Shown: positions 21,986 to 34,060 of the stretch, in pieces
Numbering within the stretch: position 1 is the first letter of the stretch
Layout: every line of letters begins with the position of its first letter
Origin: Sinotaia quadrata
Taxonomy: Eukaryota > Mollusca > Gastropoda > Architaenioglossa > Viviparidae
DNA length: 64,000 bases
Assembly: GCA_028829895.1 (NCBI GenBank)
Contig: CM054181.1
Coordinates: 46,003,759 to 46,067,758 of the forward strand
Reading direction: 5' to 3'
Notes under the pieces: generated by a model
The model's input: only the letters and a program-made list of their open reading frames with translations
What the model was told of the DNA's origin: nothing
Databases searched by the model: none
Translations under genes and position numbers: made by a program

Positions 21986-22969
21986 ACTATTGGACATATG
22001 TCTTGGACATTCCATTGATCATGAAATATAGTGACTTAAACTAAAACTAATCACAATTGCTAATTCTGTTAATGTCAGTTAAATAAACAAAACACTCATC
22101 TAATGAACTTAATAAAATAATGTAGTAAACGAATTGTAGGTACTGGTTTCCGAGATTAAATAGTGGGAATAAATTACTCATTTTGTATAAACCACTACAT
22201 TGGCCATAATATGTATTATTAATAAACAAGAATTAATAAACAGAGAGAGGTTTTGGAAACTCAATAACAGTATTCAAATAACAAATAAAGTAAGAGCAGT
22301 GCATTTTCTATTTTCATTTGGAACGACTTCAAAGACTGACAATGACACCTTTAAATAATGCAGTAAAGTGTAGAACCCTGTGACGAATGCATTATCTCCC
22401 CTATTAATGTGTGATCTTTCCTGTTAGTGGGATGTTTTCCTATGTGTATAATTGCACTTGCTAAACGCCGCACTCTTAATGAGTTAAATGATTGTCGTAC
22501 GCATGGGGGCGGGGATGAAAACTAATGCCAGTCCTCAATGAATGAGTCTAAAAGCTTCCTTACGTTCGGTGAGGTGTTTTTAATTTGATATTTGTGCCTG
22601 ACACCTTTGGCTGGAATGCATCAGGAATTTCTGCCAGAATCGTGTTATGAAGTGGGATGGGGAGAGAGTGAGAGAACGGGAAGGGGATATGAACAGATTT
22701 ATATTATGTAATTTCCCGTGCTCTAACAAGTAACTCTCATTAGTGATGAAGTTGGTCGTACAGTGAGAGAACAATCAGAATCCTACATCAAGGGATGGAA
22801 GTGCGGGATGGGGAAGGGGTTTGAGCTCAGACAGGCCTGCACGGTCGTTTAAGTTGAAAGGGGTCTTTTCGTTTGCCTCTTAACAATTTCAATCGACCTT
22901 CCACATGTCACGTGACAATTCGAAGCCAACATCATCTTGAATTCTTCGTGTCAGTGATCTTACTGAACA
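21986..22969. other. unassigned stretch
   Basis: No repeat or transposon end identified. A GC-balanced part at about 22,500-22,900 gives no recognised product. Confidence 0.5.
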
Positions 22970-23275
22970 CCCTGGACATTGATTTATGATGCACTGGATA
23001 TTTTGATTATTGATCATACTAGATTCACTAGACTTGTATGACACGCTAGAGTCTAGACGTTCTATTCCATTGAGAGTCACCAGATAGTACTAGACACACT
23101 AGTCACAAGTCCCACCCCTAGACGTGTTGATGATGTTAAATAAACTAGACACACTCACCGTACTAGACATGCTGATCATATTAAGTACATTAGACTAAGA
23201 AGATGCTTACAAATATTCTGTTCATACTGGACACATTAGACACATATTAGACATATTAATTACACTAGACACACA
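22970..23275. repeat. degenerate ACTAGACAC array
   Basis: Short phrases such as ACTAGACACACT, TACTAGACATGCTGATCATA and TAGACACATTAGACACAT recur at irregular spacing. It looks like a decayed minisatellite. Confidence 0.6.
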
Positions 23276-25465
23276 AAACAAATTATAACTCCACGTCATT
23301 CGGGCTAACGGTTGTATTCTGTTCTTAAAACGGGACTTAGATATGTCAGATATATAAATATTTCGACTGAAAAATGAGAGTAGAAAGGGAAGTATTGATG
23401 ATGATGTAATGTAGGTTTGACACTCAGACAGCACTCATGTCGAAAACAGGTGTAGTTCATGTGTTTTTGGTACATTCAGGATGTTCACAGAAAAAGAAAT
23501 GTGATGGGTTCTTACTTTATCTTGCTTCAGATGATATCTGTCTGAAAATAAATGGCTCAAGTAAATAGTATATATAGTAACCCAGATAATCACTGGTATG
23601 GTATCCCAGAAGGCTCTGATCTTAGACCACTTCTTTTTAATGTGAATAGTTCCAATTTAGTGATATCAGTTGTTATCCTGCATCCCACTCTTGTACAGTG
23701 ATGATACTAAGCGATTCACATCTAGTTCCACATTTGGTTCCACTGTTCACATTTTAGAGAAATGTGTTGCTTATACTAAATTTTGGAATATGAAAGTGTG
23801 TTTGTTTGTGTGTGTTTTAAATGATTAATGACAATTAATGACAATCACCCGATTGAATTAATATACTTAATTATATTTTATTAACATAGTTAATTCAATA
23901 GTTGATGGGGTCTTCGTCTTCGCAGTCAGGGAGACTAAGTCAAGCCCTAGAATCAACAATCACACTAATTGTTCTCCTCTTCTAGGTGTTACTCGTCCTG
24001 AGTGAAATACTTCCTGCACGTTAATATTTATGCTAGGTATTACAGCATCTCCACTCTCGCCCCCCCCCCCCCATGTCCCTTTACCAGCTTGAGAAGTACT
24101 TTCCCAAAAGTATGTGCGACTTACTTGTTAAAAGATTAAAGTGTATTTGGCTGCCCCCACCCCTCAAGCCTGCATACTTCCTTTTAATTAATTTAGCCAA
24201 AGTTAGAAAGTAAAATCAACAATATTTTATTAACTATGTATAACTAAATAATCAACAAAATTAATCATACAATATCTACAAAGAAAATCACGAAGTTATA
24301 AATATACGTTAGGTTTTGTTAATCAACAATTTAAATCTTCTATCAAGAAAATTTCATTCAGATTCAAGTTCATAAGACTTCTAAATTGTTCATAGTCTTT
24401 TCTGCAAGTCTTTGAATAAGAGTTCTAATAAACTATATCTTTACTAATACATTTAACTTAACATTTAATAAGAAATAGGAAAATAGTAATCAGAAAAAAC
24501 GTTACAACATGGTTTGAGAGCTGGACACAAATTCACCTGATTTTTATGTGTTTGTTGGTGTGGGCTCATCAATGAAGCTGCCATGGTGTGTAGGGTTACA
24601 GATGCAGATTGTCGGCTGCTAAGATCATTATTGATGCAAAGTATGACTGAACCACATATATTGAATCATTCGGTTCTCATGGTTTCACATCTCATACAAA
24701 CTCACAATTATCCTGTCACTGGAATAATTCAAAATGGCAAGAATGACGACCAGTTACATCAGCGGTATCTTTTGCTTGTTCTCCCTTCCTCAAGACTGGA
24801 AAGGCTGTAGAAGCACAGACATCAATTACATGTTACAAATCAATTGTGGATTCCAATGTAGACTTTGATAGATTGGTTCCAAACCACTTGTTACAGAACT
24901 TTTGTCACCACCAACTTGGTAACACAAAACTGGAAACAGAACTGGACACTGAACTGGTCATGACACTGAACACAGAACTTACTGGTCACAGAACTCAGAA
25001 TTTGGAACTCGGAACTTCAGAACTTCAGAATTGGTTTGAAGCATTGCACAATAAACAAATGCATGTGTCAGCTCTCTCCTAACAATGTCTCTTAAGTCTA
25101 TCCATTGCTGTCATAACATTGACATATACCTTTACATTCAATTATATTACCAATCAAAGATATACAATTGCCTCATTAACTTATTAGGCTTTAAACTTTA
25201 TAGAAAATAGTATTTATAATTCACTTTGTCATCTAGACCTATGTGAAAAATACAAAAATGAATTTTACAATACTTAATAATTACATTACAGTAAAGTCAC
25301 ACAAGGATACTTTCGACAAGAGTTTAGTTTTACATGATAATCTTATAACTTTTCCAGACATACTTTCTTGGCCTTCTCACTGAACAAAAACCAGTATAAA
25401 TTTGGGACATAGTAATTTTACGTAGTGTCTTGTTAGAGCGCATATGGAATATTTATACTTTTGGT
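23276..25465. other. unassigned stretch
   Basis: A poly(C) run lies at about 24,060-24,072. At 24,925-25,035 there is a cryptic repeat of AACTGGACACTGAACTGG-like words. No gene recognised. Confidence 0.45.
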
Positions 25466-25473
25466 CTGACACG

Positions 25474-25491
25474 TTCCAGAAGGTTCTAGAA
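25474..25491. promoter_or_regulatory. perfect four-box heat-shock element
   Basis: TTCCAGAAGGTTCTAGAA is TTC-nn-GAA-nn-TTC-nn-GAA: four alternating pentamers without mismatch, the binding site of the HSF1 trimer in animals. It lies 17 bp upstream of a consensus CRE. No recognisable gene follows, so the regulated target, if any, is unknown. Confidence 0.5.
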
Positions 25492-25508
25492 TCATAAGGT
25501 ATTCACGG

Positions 25509-25516
25509 TGACGTCA
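25509..25516. promoter_or_regulatory. consensus palindromic CRE
   Basis: TGACGTCA, the full cAMP-response element bound by CREB/ATF. An 8-bp site is expected about once per window by chance; its closeness to the HSE makes it worth recording. Confidence 0.35.
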
Positions 25517-25950
25517 TAGCATCAGCCCTCTGGCGAGATTAAGTTAATTTGGTAAACTTGAGTTGCAGTCTCGTGTTTTCAAAAGGAGTCAAATCTTTCA
25601 TGTTTGCTAACAATAGACTCATTAGGTATGATCAGCTGGCACTGGCCTATGATTCAGATGTAGGTCAGCTGTGCGAGGGTTTTAATCCTATTTATGCAGT
25701 GGCATATCATGACCGATGGCAATTTGTCTCTATTGAAGTGTGGTTAAAGCGTGCAGCTGTGACATTCCAAACATTCCAATGACATAATCACTAGCCATAG
25801 CACAGGCGATTCTTCTTTCAATTTGTTTTAGGAATTATATTGTTTACAATTCCATGTAACAGTAGGAATAAATTTTACTTGGTTACAATTTATACAAAAT
25901 AGTTAAGAATTAAAATATTTAATTAAATATTTGTATTATTTAGAAAAAGT
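25517..25950. other. unassigned stretch downstream of HSE/CRE
   Basis: A 77-codon plus frame (25549-25782) begins with a non-ATG codon and resembles no family I know. It is the only open stretch next to the HSE. Confidence 0.35.
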
Positions 25951-25954
25951 CACA

Positions 25955-26150
25955 CTACCATTGTGACTTCTGTAACTCACGTCTCTCTAGATTACCATTA
26001 TGACTTCTGTAACTCACGTCTCTCTAGACTGTCATTGTGACTTCTGTAACTCACGTCTCTCTAGTCTACCACTGAAACCTTGTAACTCACATCTCTCTAC
26101 CATACTGACTTTTTAACTCACGTCTCTCAAGTCTACCATTGTAGTTTCTA
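25955..26150. repeat. 37-bp minisatellite, ~5 copies
   Basis: TAACTCACGTCTCTCTAG recurs at 25973, 26010, 26047, 26083 and 26114, shortening toward the end. Confidence 0.92.
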
Positions 26151-26189
26151 AAACCTTCAAAAGTTTACAAGGACTGAAATGGGTACAGC

Positions 26190-26965
26190 CACAGCGATGA
26201 TTGTTTCTCTCTACGGGTAGGGTCACATCCATGATTGTTTCTCTATCCTGGTACATTCACATCGATGATTGTTTCTGTCTAAGGGTACAGCTATATCAAG
26301 GATTGTTTCTGTCTATGGGTACAGCCACATCAAGGATTGCTTCTGTCTATGGGTATAGCCACATAGATGATTGTTTCTGTCTACATACCGCCACTTCGAG
26401 GATTGTTTCTGTCTATGGGTACAGCCACATCGAGAATTGTTTCTATGAATACTGCCACATCGAGAATTGTTTGTAGGAGTACAGCCACATCGATAATTGT
26501 TTCTATGAGTACAGCCACATCGATAATTGTTTCTATGAGTACAGCCACATCGAGAATTGTTTCTATGAGTACAGCCACATCGAGAATTGTTTCTATGAGT
26601 ACAGCCACATCGAGAATTGTTTCTATGAGTACAGCCACATCGAGAATTGTTTCTATGAGTACAGCCACATCGAGAATTGTTTCTATGAGTACAGCCACAT
26701 CGAGAATTGTTTCTATGAGTTACAGCCACATTGGGGATTGTTTCTAGGAGTACAGCCACATCGAGAATTGTTTCTATGAGTACAGCCACATCGAGAATTG
26801 TTTCTAGGAGTACAGCCACATCGAGAATTGTTTCTAGGAGTTACAGCCACATTGGGGATTGTTTCTAGGAGTACAGCCATATCGAGAATTGTTTCTATGA
26901 GTTACAGCCACATTGGGGATTGTTTCTATGAGTACAGCCACTTCAATGATTGTTTCTGTCCTTTT
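26190..26965. repeat. 30-bp minisatellite, ~25 copies
   Basis: Unit GTACAGCCACATCGAGAATT GTTTCTATGA. The middle (about 26470-26720) is highly uniform, while both edges show variants (GGGTACAGCC..., TTGGGGATT). The 30-bp unit is a multiple of three, so 10-residue peptide repeats read open on both strands (for example 26313-26819 minus). Simultaneous openness of two strands argues against true coding. Confidence 0.97.
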
Positions 26966-28388
26966 CAACTTGACGACAATTACGTTGTCCGGTCTTCGTG
27001 AGTGAAGTGTGTGAAATCCTTCTGTTTCACAGATTGCTTCTGGTTGGTGTGTCTTTGCTCTGGTGTTTTGAATCTATAGTTCTCATATATGTTTATGTAT
27101 GATTTTTGACACTTCATTTTGTCGTCTGATGTTTTCTATCACAACTAGAGAGGAGTATACATTATGTAGTTTCAGCCTTATTCTTGCAAAGTTGATGTAT
27201 AGGATCTTCACGCCTTTACACTTGCGTGATTTAATGTTGAATGTTTGATCACGAAAAATAAATAATGAGTAATTCTCCTCTGTCTTTTAAATTTATTATT
27301 ATTATATTTTTATGGTGATGATAATTATGATTGCATTCAAGTTGAAAGTTTGGTGTTAAATTCACGTCTTACAATGTACAATACACTATTTTTTCTGACT
27401 GATTTGTTGTACGTGTTCTTATATTAACAAAATATTTGCAGAGTTTTTCTTTTTCTTACTGCAACAATTTTCTAGTGTGTCTCTTTTCTTTCTTGCTGGT
27501 TGTCTGTTTAATGGTTTTGCTGATCTTTTCTGTAATTTATTTGTCTTTGGGCTCGTGCAATTGTAACCCCAGGGCCTATTGCTCTCTTGCTAACTTCCGG
27601 TATGAAATTAAATACAAACAGAAGCACTTGTCTGGACGAGTTATCCACCCGAGTTTACGAGAGCTATGAAATCCCACGTGCTGTAATCAATTTCTCATTC
27701 AGCAACAAAAATTAAAATAAAAAGAAGATATTTGGAATAAAATCAACATAAAATAAAGATAAAAATAAACTAACAAATAAAATTTCCCATTTCAGTCCCT
27801 CATTCTTCATCCACTCACCAAAATACTCTTTGCTTCTATAGCAAACAAAGAAATCTTTTCACGCAAAATGAGCATATAAATCGCATACTTTAATTCTCTC
27901 CCCTGTACCCCACCATTCCGGTTTCGAGCCTTCCCCAGCACAAGTGTCATAAAAGTAAATCGTGACTTATTTCAAAGATAATAAAACCACATGAGACTTT
28001 TACCTCTGTTTCCGCTCGAACATTCGTTAGTTCAACAGGCACATTTTCCTCCCTCCCTATCCCACTCCTGCTCATCCAGATCTATTGTTCTTTTCATCGC
28101 GACTCGAACTGATCCTTCCAACAAAACTGTTGCAACTCTTTCCATTATTCAAACAAAACAAAATCCCCACGAAGGTATTTCATTGCACAAGGCAAGACAC
28201 GCTTAACAAAAAGACTTAGTAAAACAATAGTAAGGAAGGAAAAAATAACTCTGTTCGAAATCTCAATTTTAAGAAAGCAACTTATCAATGCCCTAAATTA
28301 AATTTGTCACCTAGTGTTGGTAGCATTTCCCACGCTACACTGACAAGCGGTGCGAGGTTGAGAACAAAGGTAACTTGTTCGATGTCGT
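26966..28388. other. unassigned AT-rich stretch
   Basis: No repeat array. A hydrophobic 77-codon plus frame at 27436-27669 starts at a non-ATG codon in T-rich DNA, and I do not call it. Confidence 0.5.
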
Positions 28389-28541
28389 TCATTTGAAGAA
28401 CAACCACTCGGTTTGGTTACCCAAGGCTCCCACTACAGGAAGTACGTTCTTGAATCCAGCATTATCGTCCTTGCGTGCAAGAGCCATACGAGCTCGCACT
28501 ATTTTCAAATCTTGAAACATGAGTTTGCGATTCTTGACCAT
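28389..28541 (-). CDS. hypothetical short ORF or terminal exon, 50 codons
   Basis: On the minus strand an ATG at 28541 opens a 50-residue frame (start MVKNRKLMFQ, end NQTEWLFFK) closed by TGA. It lies in a GC-balanced island at 28,310-28,545 within AT-rich DNA, and its amino-acid composition looks protein-like. Upstream the frame stays open for 12 codons. An AG that could be an acceptor precedes the ATG, but its pyrimidine tract is poor. I do not recognise the sequence. It may be an exon, a decayed transposon fragment or chance. Confidence 0.25.
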   Translation of the reverse strand: MVKNRKLMFQDLKIVRARMALARKDDNAGFKNVLPVVGALGNQTEWLFFK

Positions 28542-28644
28542 GCCTGTTTTTGAAGCAAATATAGCGATAAAGAGGGATATTTAATAGAAATGTTAATATA
28601 TTATTCTTCACTGCCACTCTGACATGAATAGACATTTTGATCTT

Positions 28645-28855
28645 TGAACCATTGGATAATAAAAACTACTCATCCATCTAAAAATCGGTTTAGATTCATG
28701 CACACTTTCTACCTGAGTTGTTTACTTCCAAATTTGACAATTAAAAATATCAGAACAAGCAATGCCCATGGTCGGGTCACTTTGACATTTAACAATGCAT
28801 ATAACAAATAAGTTTAGAAATAATGATAGGCAAATTTACTCTGCCACAAACACAA
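28645..28855 (+). repeat. dispersed repeat family, copy 1
   Basis: Starts ACCATTGGATAATAAAAACT and later reads GGTCGGGTCACTTTGACA...CATATAACAA and GGCAAATTTACTCTGCCACA. The first part and the GGTCGGGT block match 31198-31385. The GGTCGGGT-to-AAATTTACTCTG part matches 60880-60958. All are in the same orientation. Class unknown. Confidence 0.75.
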
Positions 28856-28979
28856 ACAAATGTAAATTTAATAACTATGAAAATCAGAGCAATTTTGCCA
28901 AAGTCATCATTTTAATTTTTTAAAGGTATAATTTTATCAGTGTTTGCATTCTTTGAATGTAATTATAGCATTGCTTCAT

Positions 28980-29104
28980 AAATTATTATTTTGCTACATT
29001 TCTTAGTATGAAAAGGGGCAATATACTGATCATGTTCTTCATAAATTATTATTTTGCTACATTTGTTAGTATAAAAAGGGGCAATATACTGATTATGTTC
29101 TGCA
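28980..29104. repeat. 63-bp tandem duplication
   Basis: Two copies containing AAATTATTATTTTGCTACAT start at 28980 and 29043, with few differences. Confidence 0.9.
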
Positions 29105-29137
29105 AAGAACGAACACCTCATTTATTTTTCATTGATC

Positions 29138-29695
29138 TTTTAGCCATTAATGGTACTAACGTATCAATGCAATTAGCCATTAATGGTACTAACGTATCAA
29201 TGCTATTAGCCATTAATGGTACTAACGTATCAATGCTATTAGCCATTAATGGTACTAACGTATCAATGCAATTAGCCATTAATGGTACTAACGTATCAAT
29301 GCTATTAGCCACTAATAGTACTAACGGATTCATGCTATTAGCCACTAATGGTACTAATGTATTCATGCTATTAGACTCTAATGTATCCATGCTATTAGCC
29401 ACTATAGTACTAATGTGTTCATGCTATTAGCCACTATAGTACTAATGTGTTCATGCTATTAGCCACTATAGTACTAATGTATCCATGCTATTTGCCAGTG
29501 TGGGCACTAAAAGTATTCATGCTATTAGCCAGTAATGGCACTAACGTATTCATGCTATTAGACACTAGTGGTACTAATGTATGCATGGTATTAGCCACTA
29601 ATGGTACTAATGTATCCATGCTATTATTGAGTGATGGTACTAATGTATACATACTATTAGCCACTAATGGTACTGACGTATTCATGCTATTTTAT
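29138..29695. repeat. 33-bp minisatellite, ~17 copies
   Basis: Unit TTAGCCATTAATGGTACTAA CGTATCAATGCTA. The first five units are nearly identical; later ones vary (GTATTCATG, ACTATAGTACTAATG) and some are shortened. The 33-bp period gives open 11-residue repeats on both strands; I treat these as fortuitous. Confidence 0.96.
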
Positions 29696-29795
29696 GACAT
29701 GCACACTCACTCTGTAAGGTCAATTATAATCGCCGAAGCAGGACATTTTGACGTTGCCTCTTTTGGCGCCAGATGTTTTGGTGACATTATCTCTT

Positions 29796-29867
<72 letters not shown>

Positions 29868-29876
29868 GATAGATAG
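29796..29876. repeat. (GATA)n microsatellite
   Basis: About 20 GATA units with one AAATA interruption near 29853. Confidence 0.98.
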
Positions 29877-31197
29877 TGTTATGCCAATGCTACCTAGTTA
29901 ATGGTTATTATTAATTAATTAATTAATCATCCATAAATAATTATAAGTGGTGAGAATATTAATTTATGTTATTAATAATGACTGTAAACGTTTTCTCTCT
30001 TCGACAATATTGAAGACAAACATTTACCATCACATAATCCCCCATCCACCCACTTTCGTCTCCAACATAAGATTATCAATATGTGTAAAAAAGTCAATAA
30101 CCTTATTAAATCAGCAATCAAATATACATATGACAAATACTATGAAAAAGATTACTTGACATACATATTTCCTTGAAACCACAGTCAAATAATTTTTATA
30201 CTAAACAATCTCATATTCCAAAATATACAATTCAACAATCCAATACAAATCACAGGATAATTCCTATCAGAGAATAGAAATTGAGTTATTAGAGATAAGC
30301 AATAATAGTTTCTACATAACATGATTTAGGCGCTGTCTTAATAGTCTTCCCTGCATTTTTAGAACAAAAACACAAGTTTATTGTCCACTTTTATTTCGTT
30401 AGTTCCACGTTTCTCTCACATGTTTATAGGACACGGATTCACTGTTATTCTCCCGAGGTTAACTTGGGTGCCTTTGCCATATTTAACTCCTTTAAGCAGA
30501 ACAGCAATCGTACCAATTTTCAGTAACTTCTTATAACAGAAATTTCTTCAAGTAGTAAACATACTTTGCCACCATGCATCAAGGGGTGTAGTGTATTCTC
30601 CACTTTTAGACACTGCTCCCTACCTCTACTATGGTCAGTCATAGCAGTTTGCAATCGGAAAACCAGGAGGTTCAAATCATATACAGAAGTAAGGTTGCTT
30701 ATTCCCTGTAAAATATAATCAGGGAACAACCACTAAGTTTCCATTTTATACATCTTAACTCCATTCTCTCTTACATTCAAGCCTCAACTTACAGTTTCCT
30801 GCGACAGTATTTATTAGCCCGGTACATGCATACACCCTAATAAATACGGCATTATAGTTTTATGAATGGATTCCCTAGAAACAATGTCAAGTGTTTAGCA
30901 TACTACATACAAGTATCTTAGTTCAAACATTTGTAGAAATAATAGTCTACTCACATAATATATCTTTACGTAAAAGACAAGTACAGTGTACAACATATCA
31001 ATAGCAAAATGCACAAAATATTTCAAAGTCCAATTTCTCTCAAACAGTCAGCTAACTCACCATTACGCTAATGGTTGCCTGTCATTATATATTGGACTTC
31101 TTACCACAACAAATTCAAGTGACCAGACAATATACTTCTCTAAAGCAGTAAACGTTTTAGCCTCAGCCCAATTGCTGGTCTCGTTCTCGTAAATCTT
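29877..31197. other. unassigned stretch with possible SINE relic
   Basis: Includes ATTAATTAATTAATTAAT at about 29,910 and the SINE-like segment noted separately. No gene recognised. Confidence 0.45.
30580..30720 (+). mobile_element. possible decayed tRNA-derived SINE head
   Basis: TGGTCAGTCAT (about 30632) resembles a polymerase III A box, and GGTTCAAATC (30669) fits the B box. Between them is GCAATCGGAA, a word common in tRNA-like SINE heads. Spacing (37 bp) is near the tRNA range. No tail or target duplication found. Confidence 0.22.
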
Positions 31198-31388
31198 AAC
31201 CATTGGATAATAAAACTACTCATCCAGTTGCAACTGGTTTGCATTGCATCAGCAATTTCTAGCATATTCTTAACTCGAGTGTTTATTCCAGCTCTGACAC
31301 ATACAAAAATACCATCATAAGGAGTGCCCAAGGTCGGGTCATTTTGGCAATTTAACACTTTATGTATAACAATTAAGTTTAGAACTAG
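31198..31388 (+). repeat. dispersed repeat family, copy 2
   Basis: ACCATTGGATAATAAAACTA CTCATCCA at the start, then GGTCGGGTCATTTTGGCA and TGTATAACAATTAAGTTTAG, matching 28645-28830 with indels in the middle. Confidence 0.75.
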
Positions 31389-31389
31389 T

Positions 31390-31680
31390 CCACTATTTCA
31401 TCCTTTAGTGATTCCACCTCCTTCTGTTTAATCCTTTGGTGAGTCCACTCACTCTGGTTTCATCTTTTAGTAAATCCACTCCACTCTGACTTTATTAAGT
31501 TGACTTCACTCTGATGTCATCCTTTATTAAGTCGACTCCACTCTGATTTCATCCTTTATTAAGTCGACTCCACTCTGATTTCACCCTTTATTAGTCGACT
31601 CCACTCTGATTTCATCCTTTATTAAGTCGACTCCCTTCTGATTTCACCCTTCAATAAGTCGCTTCCACTCTGACTTGTAT
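31390..31680. repeat. ~33-bp minisatellite, ~8-9 copies
   Basis: Unit CTTTATTAAGTCGACTCCAC TCTGATTTCATC, clearest at about 31,500-31,640. Units to the left are diverged (CCTTTGGTGAGTCCACTC). Many units hold a GTCGAC site. Confidence 0.9.
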
Positions 31681-31690
31681 TACTCACATT

Positions 31691-31693
<3 letters not shown>

Positions 31694-31721
<28 letters not shown>
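31694..31721. repeat. (CA)n microsatellite
   Basis: About 14 CA units. Confidence 0.95.
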
Positions 31722-31724
<3 letters not shown>

Positions 31725-31825
31725 TCCATTCAATGTTACTCGGACTTGGGTTATCTTTTTTCTAGCTGTACAGATCCACATGATTACATGTCTAATATGT
31801 GTCTGCAGATCTCTCTCTTTCTCAG

Positions 31826-32071
<246 letters not shown>

Positions 32072-32461
32072 AAAAATCATTCATCTCTTAACTATAGAAC
32101 ACTGAACAGTTCTAGAAAACGAATTGTCAGCACATTACAAGGAGAACAGTGTCTTTCTCTTCTGGTAATAAATAACCTCGTGTTCTTAAAATAGAATTTT
32201 CAATGTGATTCGTAATATGATGTATGAGAATATAATTCAAACAACGTCAAAATTAATAATATACCCAGCAGCGCTTAGACATAAAATACATGCCATCAAT
32301 GTGATTTTGATCTTGAGTAATGGGTTCGCGCTGTTCCAGAATAGTTGGGTGTTTGATGACCTAATTGCAATGTTGTTGAAAGGCTTAATCTTTTAGCGTT
32401 CTTACTTTTCTCTCTGTCTGTCTCTCTCTCTTTGACCCCGTTTCCTCCTCCTTTCTTCTTC

Positions 32462-32467
<6 letters not shown>
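32072..32467. other. unassigned stretch
   Basis: AT-rich; no gene or repeat besides the rising CT content toward 32400. Confidence 0.5.

Positions 32468-32530
<63 letters not shown>
32468..32530. repeat. (CT)n microsatellite
   Basis: About 31 pure CT units, preceded by a pyrimidine-rich ramp from about 32410. Confidence 0.98.
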
Positions 32531-32533
<3 letters not shown>

Positions 32534-33462
32534 AATTTATTTACTCTCTAGCTGACGCTCTAGTAAATAAATAAATCTCAACACTGATAACGACTGCGCA
32601 CATATCTATATTTTAATTTAAAGAACCGCATACTGACTTATCGCATAATACAAATAATCCATTAAAAATAATAAAATAAACTCAGTCATTTCAAAGCAAT
32701 ACTAACAAACTATAAAAAATCCCACGAGTCAAGAATGAGAAATTATGTTAAGGCGCAACAAACCCACCCCTGACTAAAAAAAAAAAAAAAGAAGTTAAAA
32801 TCAGAATGATTTATACGCATTTACTATAAATCAAGGTGGCGATTATTTCCCCTCTTAACATTTAATTATAAAGTCTTTATCTTCGTGAATATTTGTTTCT
32901 TTCGCTTCATAAAACAGAGTTCAGTTGATATTTATTGATAATTATATCATTTCGACTGTCACTTGCTCTTTTGTGGTCGTTACGCATCACCAGGGTGACT
33001 GTGCAACTCTAGAGGTAGCGATATAGTAAGCTTGAAATGTTACAAGACTTCGGTAAAACTGTTACGAACACAAAAAGTTGTTGCTCTTTCTTTGAATGCG
33101 CATGCGTGTTTTTGTTTCTTTCCTATCAGTGATGGATGCCTGACAGGAACTGTCAATTGTTACTTGAGAGGTGTGTATGTGTACGTGTATATGTATGTGT
33201 ATGTGTGTATGTGTGTGTGTATGGGGTGGTGGGTGGTATGGTGAGTAGTGGCGAACAAATCAAAACACCACCACATACACGTGAAATAATAAGAAACTTC
33301 ATTCCAGCTCTAGTTCTCCCACTAACAAATGTCTCCTGTATAGACCACTGCAAGGCAATTTGCATTCCACTTTGACATCTTGATTAATGAGCCACTGGCT
33401 GACCATGGGTCATAAACCTATTCATGCCTGATGCATGCTCATGCTTACCATCATTCATCAAG
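32531..33462. other. spacer with GT-rich patch
   Basis: A mixed GTGTATGTGTATG patch spans about 33,170-33,225, and a poly(A) run lies at about 32,777-32,790. No gene recognised. Confidence 0.5.
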
Positions 33463-33702
33463 AATAAAAGACCAGACAGACAGTACATATACAAAGGTCA
33501 GCTTAAACTAAGTGTACTCAATGAATAAAAGACCAGACAGTAAATGTACAAAGGTCAGCTTAAACTAAGTGTACTCAATGAATAAAAGACCAGACAGACA
33601 GTACATGTACAAAGGTCAGGTTAAGCTAAGTGTACTCAATGAATAATAGACCAGACATACAGTACATGTACAAAGGTCAGCTTAAACTAAGTGTACTCAA
33701 TA
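33463..33702. repeat. 61-bp minisatellite, 4 copies
   Basis: Units begin AATAAAAGACCAGACAGACA at 33463, 33524, 33581 and 33642. The second has a 4-bp deletion. Each holds the palindromic GTACATGTAC or a variant. Confidence 0.95.
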
Positions 33703-33869
33703 ACCTAAATTTTCGTGCATGCAAAATATTAAAGAAATATTAGTTTAAAGTTTTAGAAAATATGCAAATATTACAAGATGATATATTCTCTGTTGATCAT
33801 TATAAATGTTAACGGTATTAATTTAATAATTCTATTAAAATATTATAGCAGGAGAATGATCTTGTCACA

Positions 33870-34060
33870 GCTATATAACATCACACTATCTGTTGTATAT
33901 ATCAATGCACTAGAATCAAAACAAGTTATATTACATCACACTATCTGTTGTATACCTTAATACACTAGAATCAAAACAAGTTATATAATATCACACTATC
34001 TGTTGTATACCTTAATACACTAGAATCAAAACAGGTTATATAACATCACACTAATCCCAA
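33870..34060. repeat. 55-bp minisatellite, ~3.3 copies
   Basis: CATCACACTATCTGTTGTAT recurs at 33879, 33934 and 33989, with a partial fourth at 34044. Confidence 0.94.

Noticed and set aside
26313..26819. 168-codon frame of Cys/Thr/His/Arg/Asn/Ser repeats
   Set aside because: Encoded by the 30-bp tandem array; three frames over both strands are open at once.
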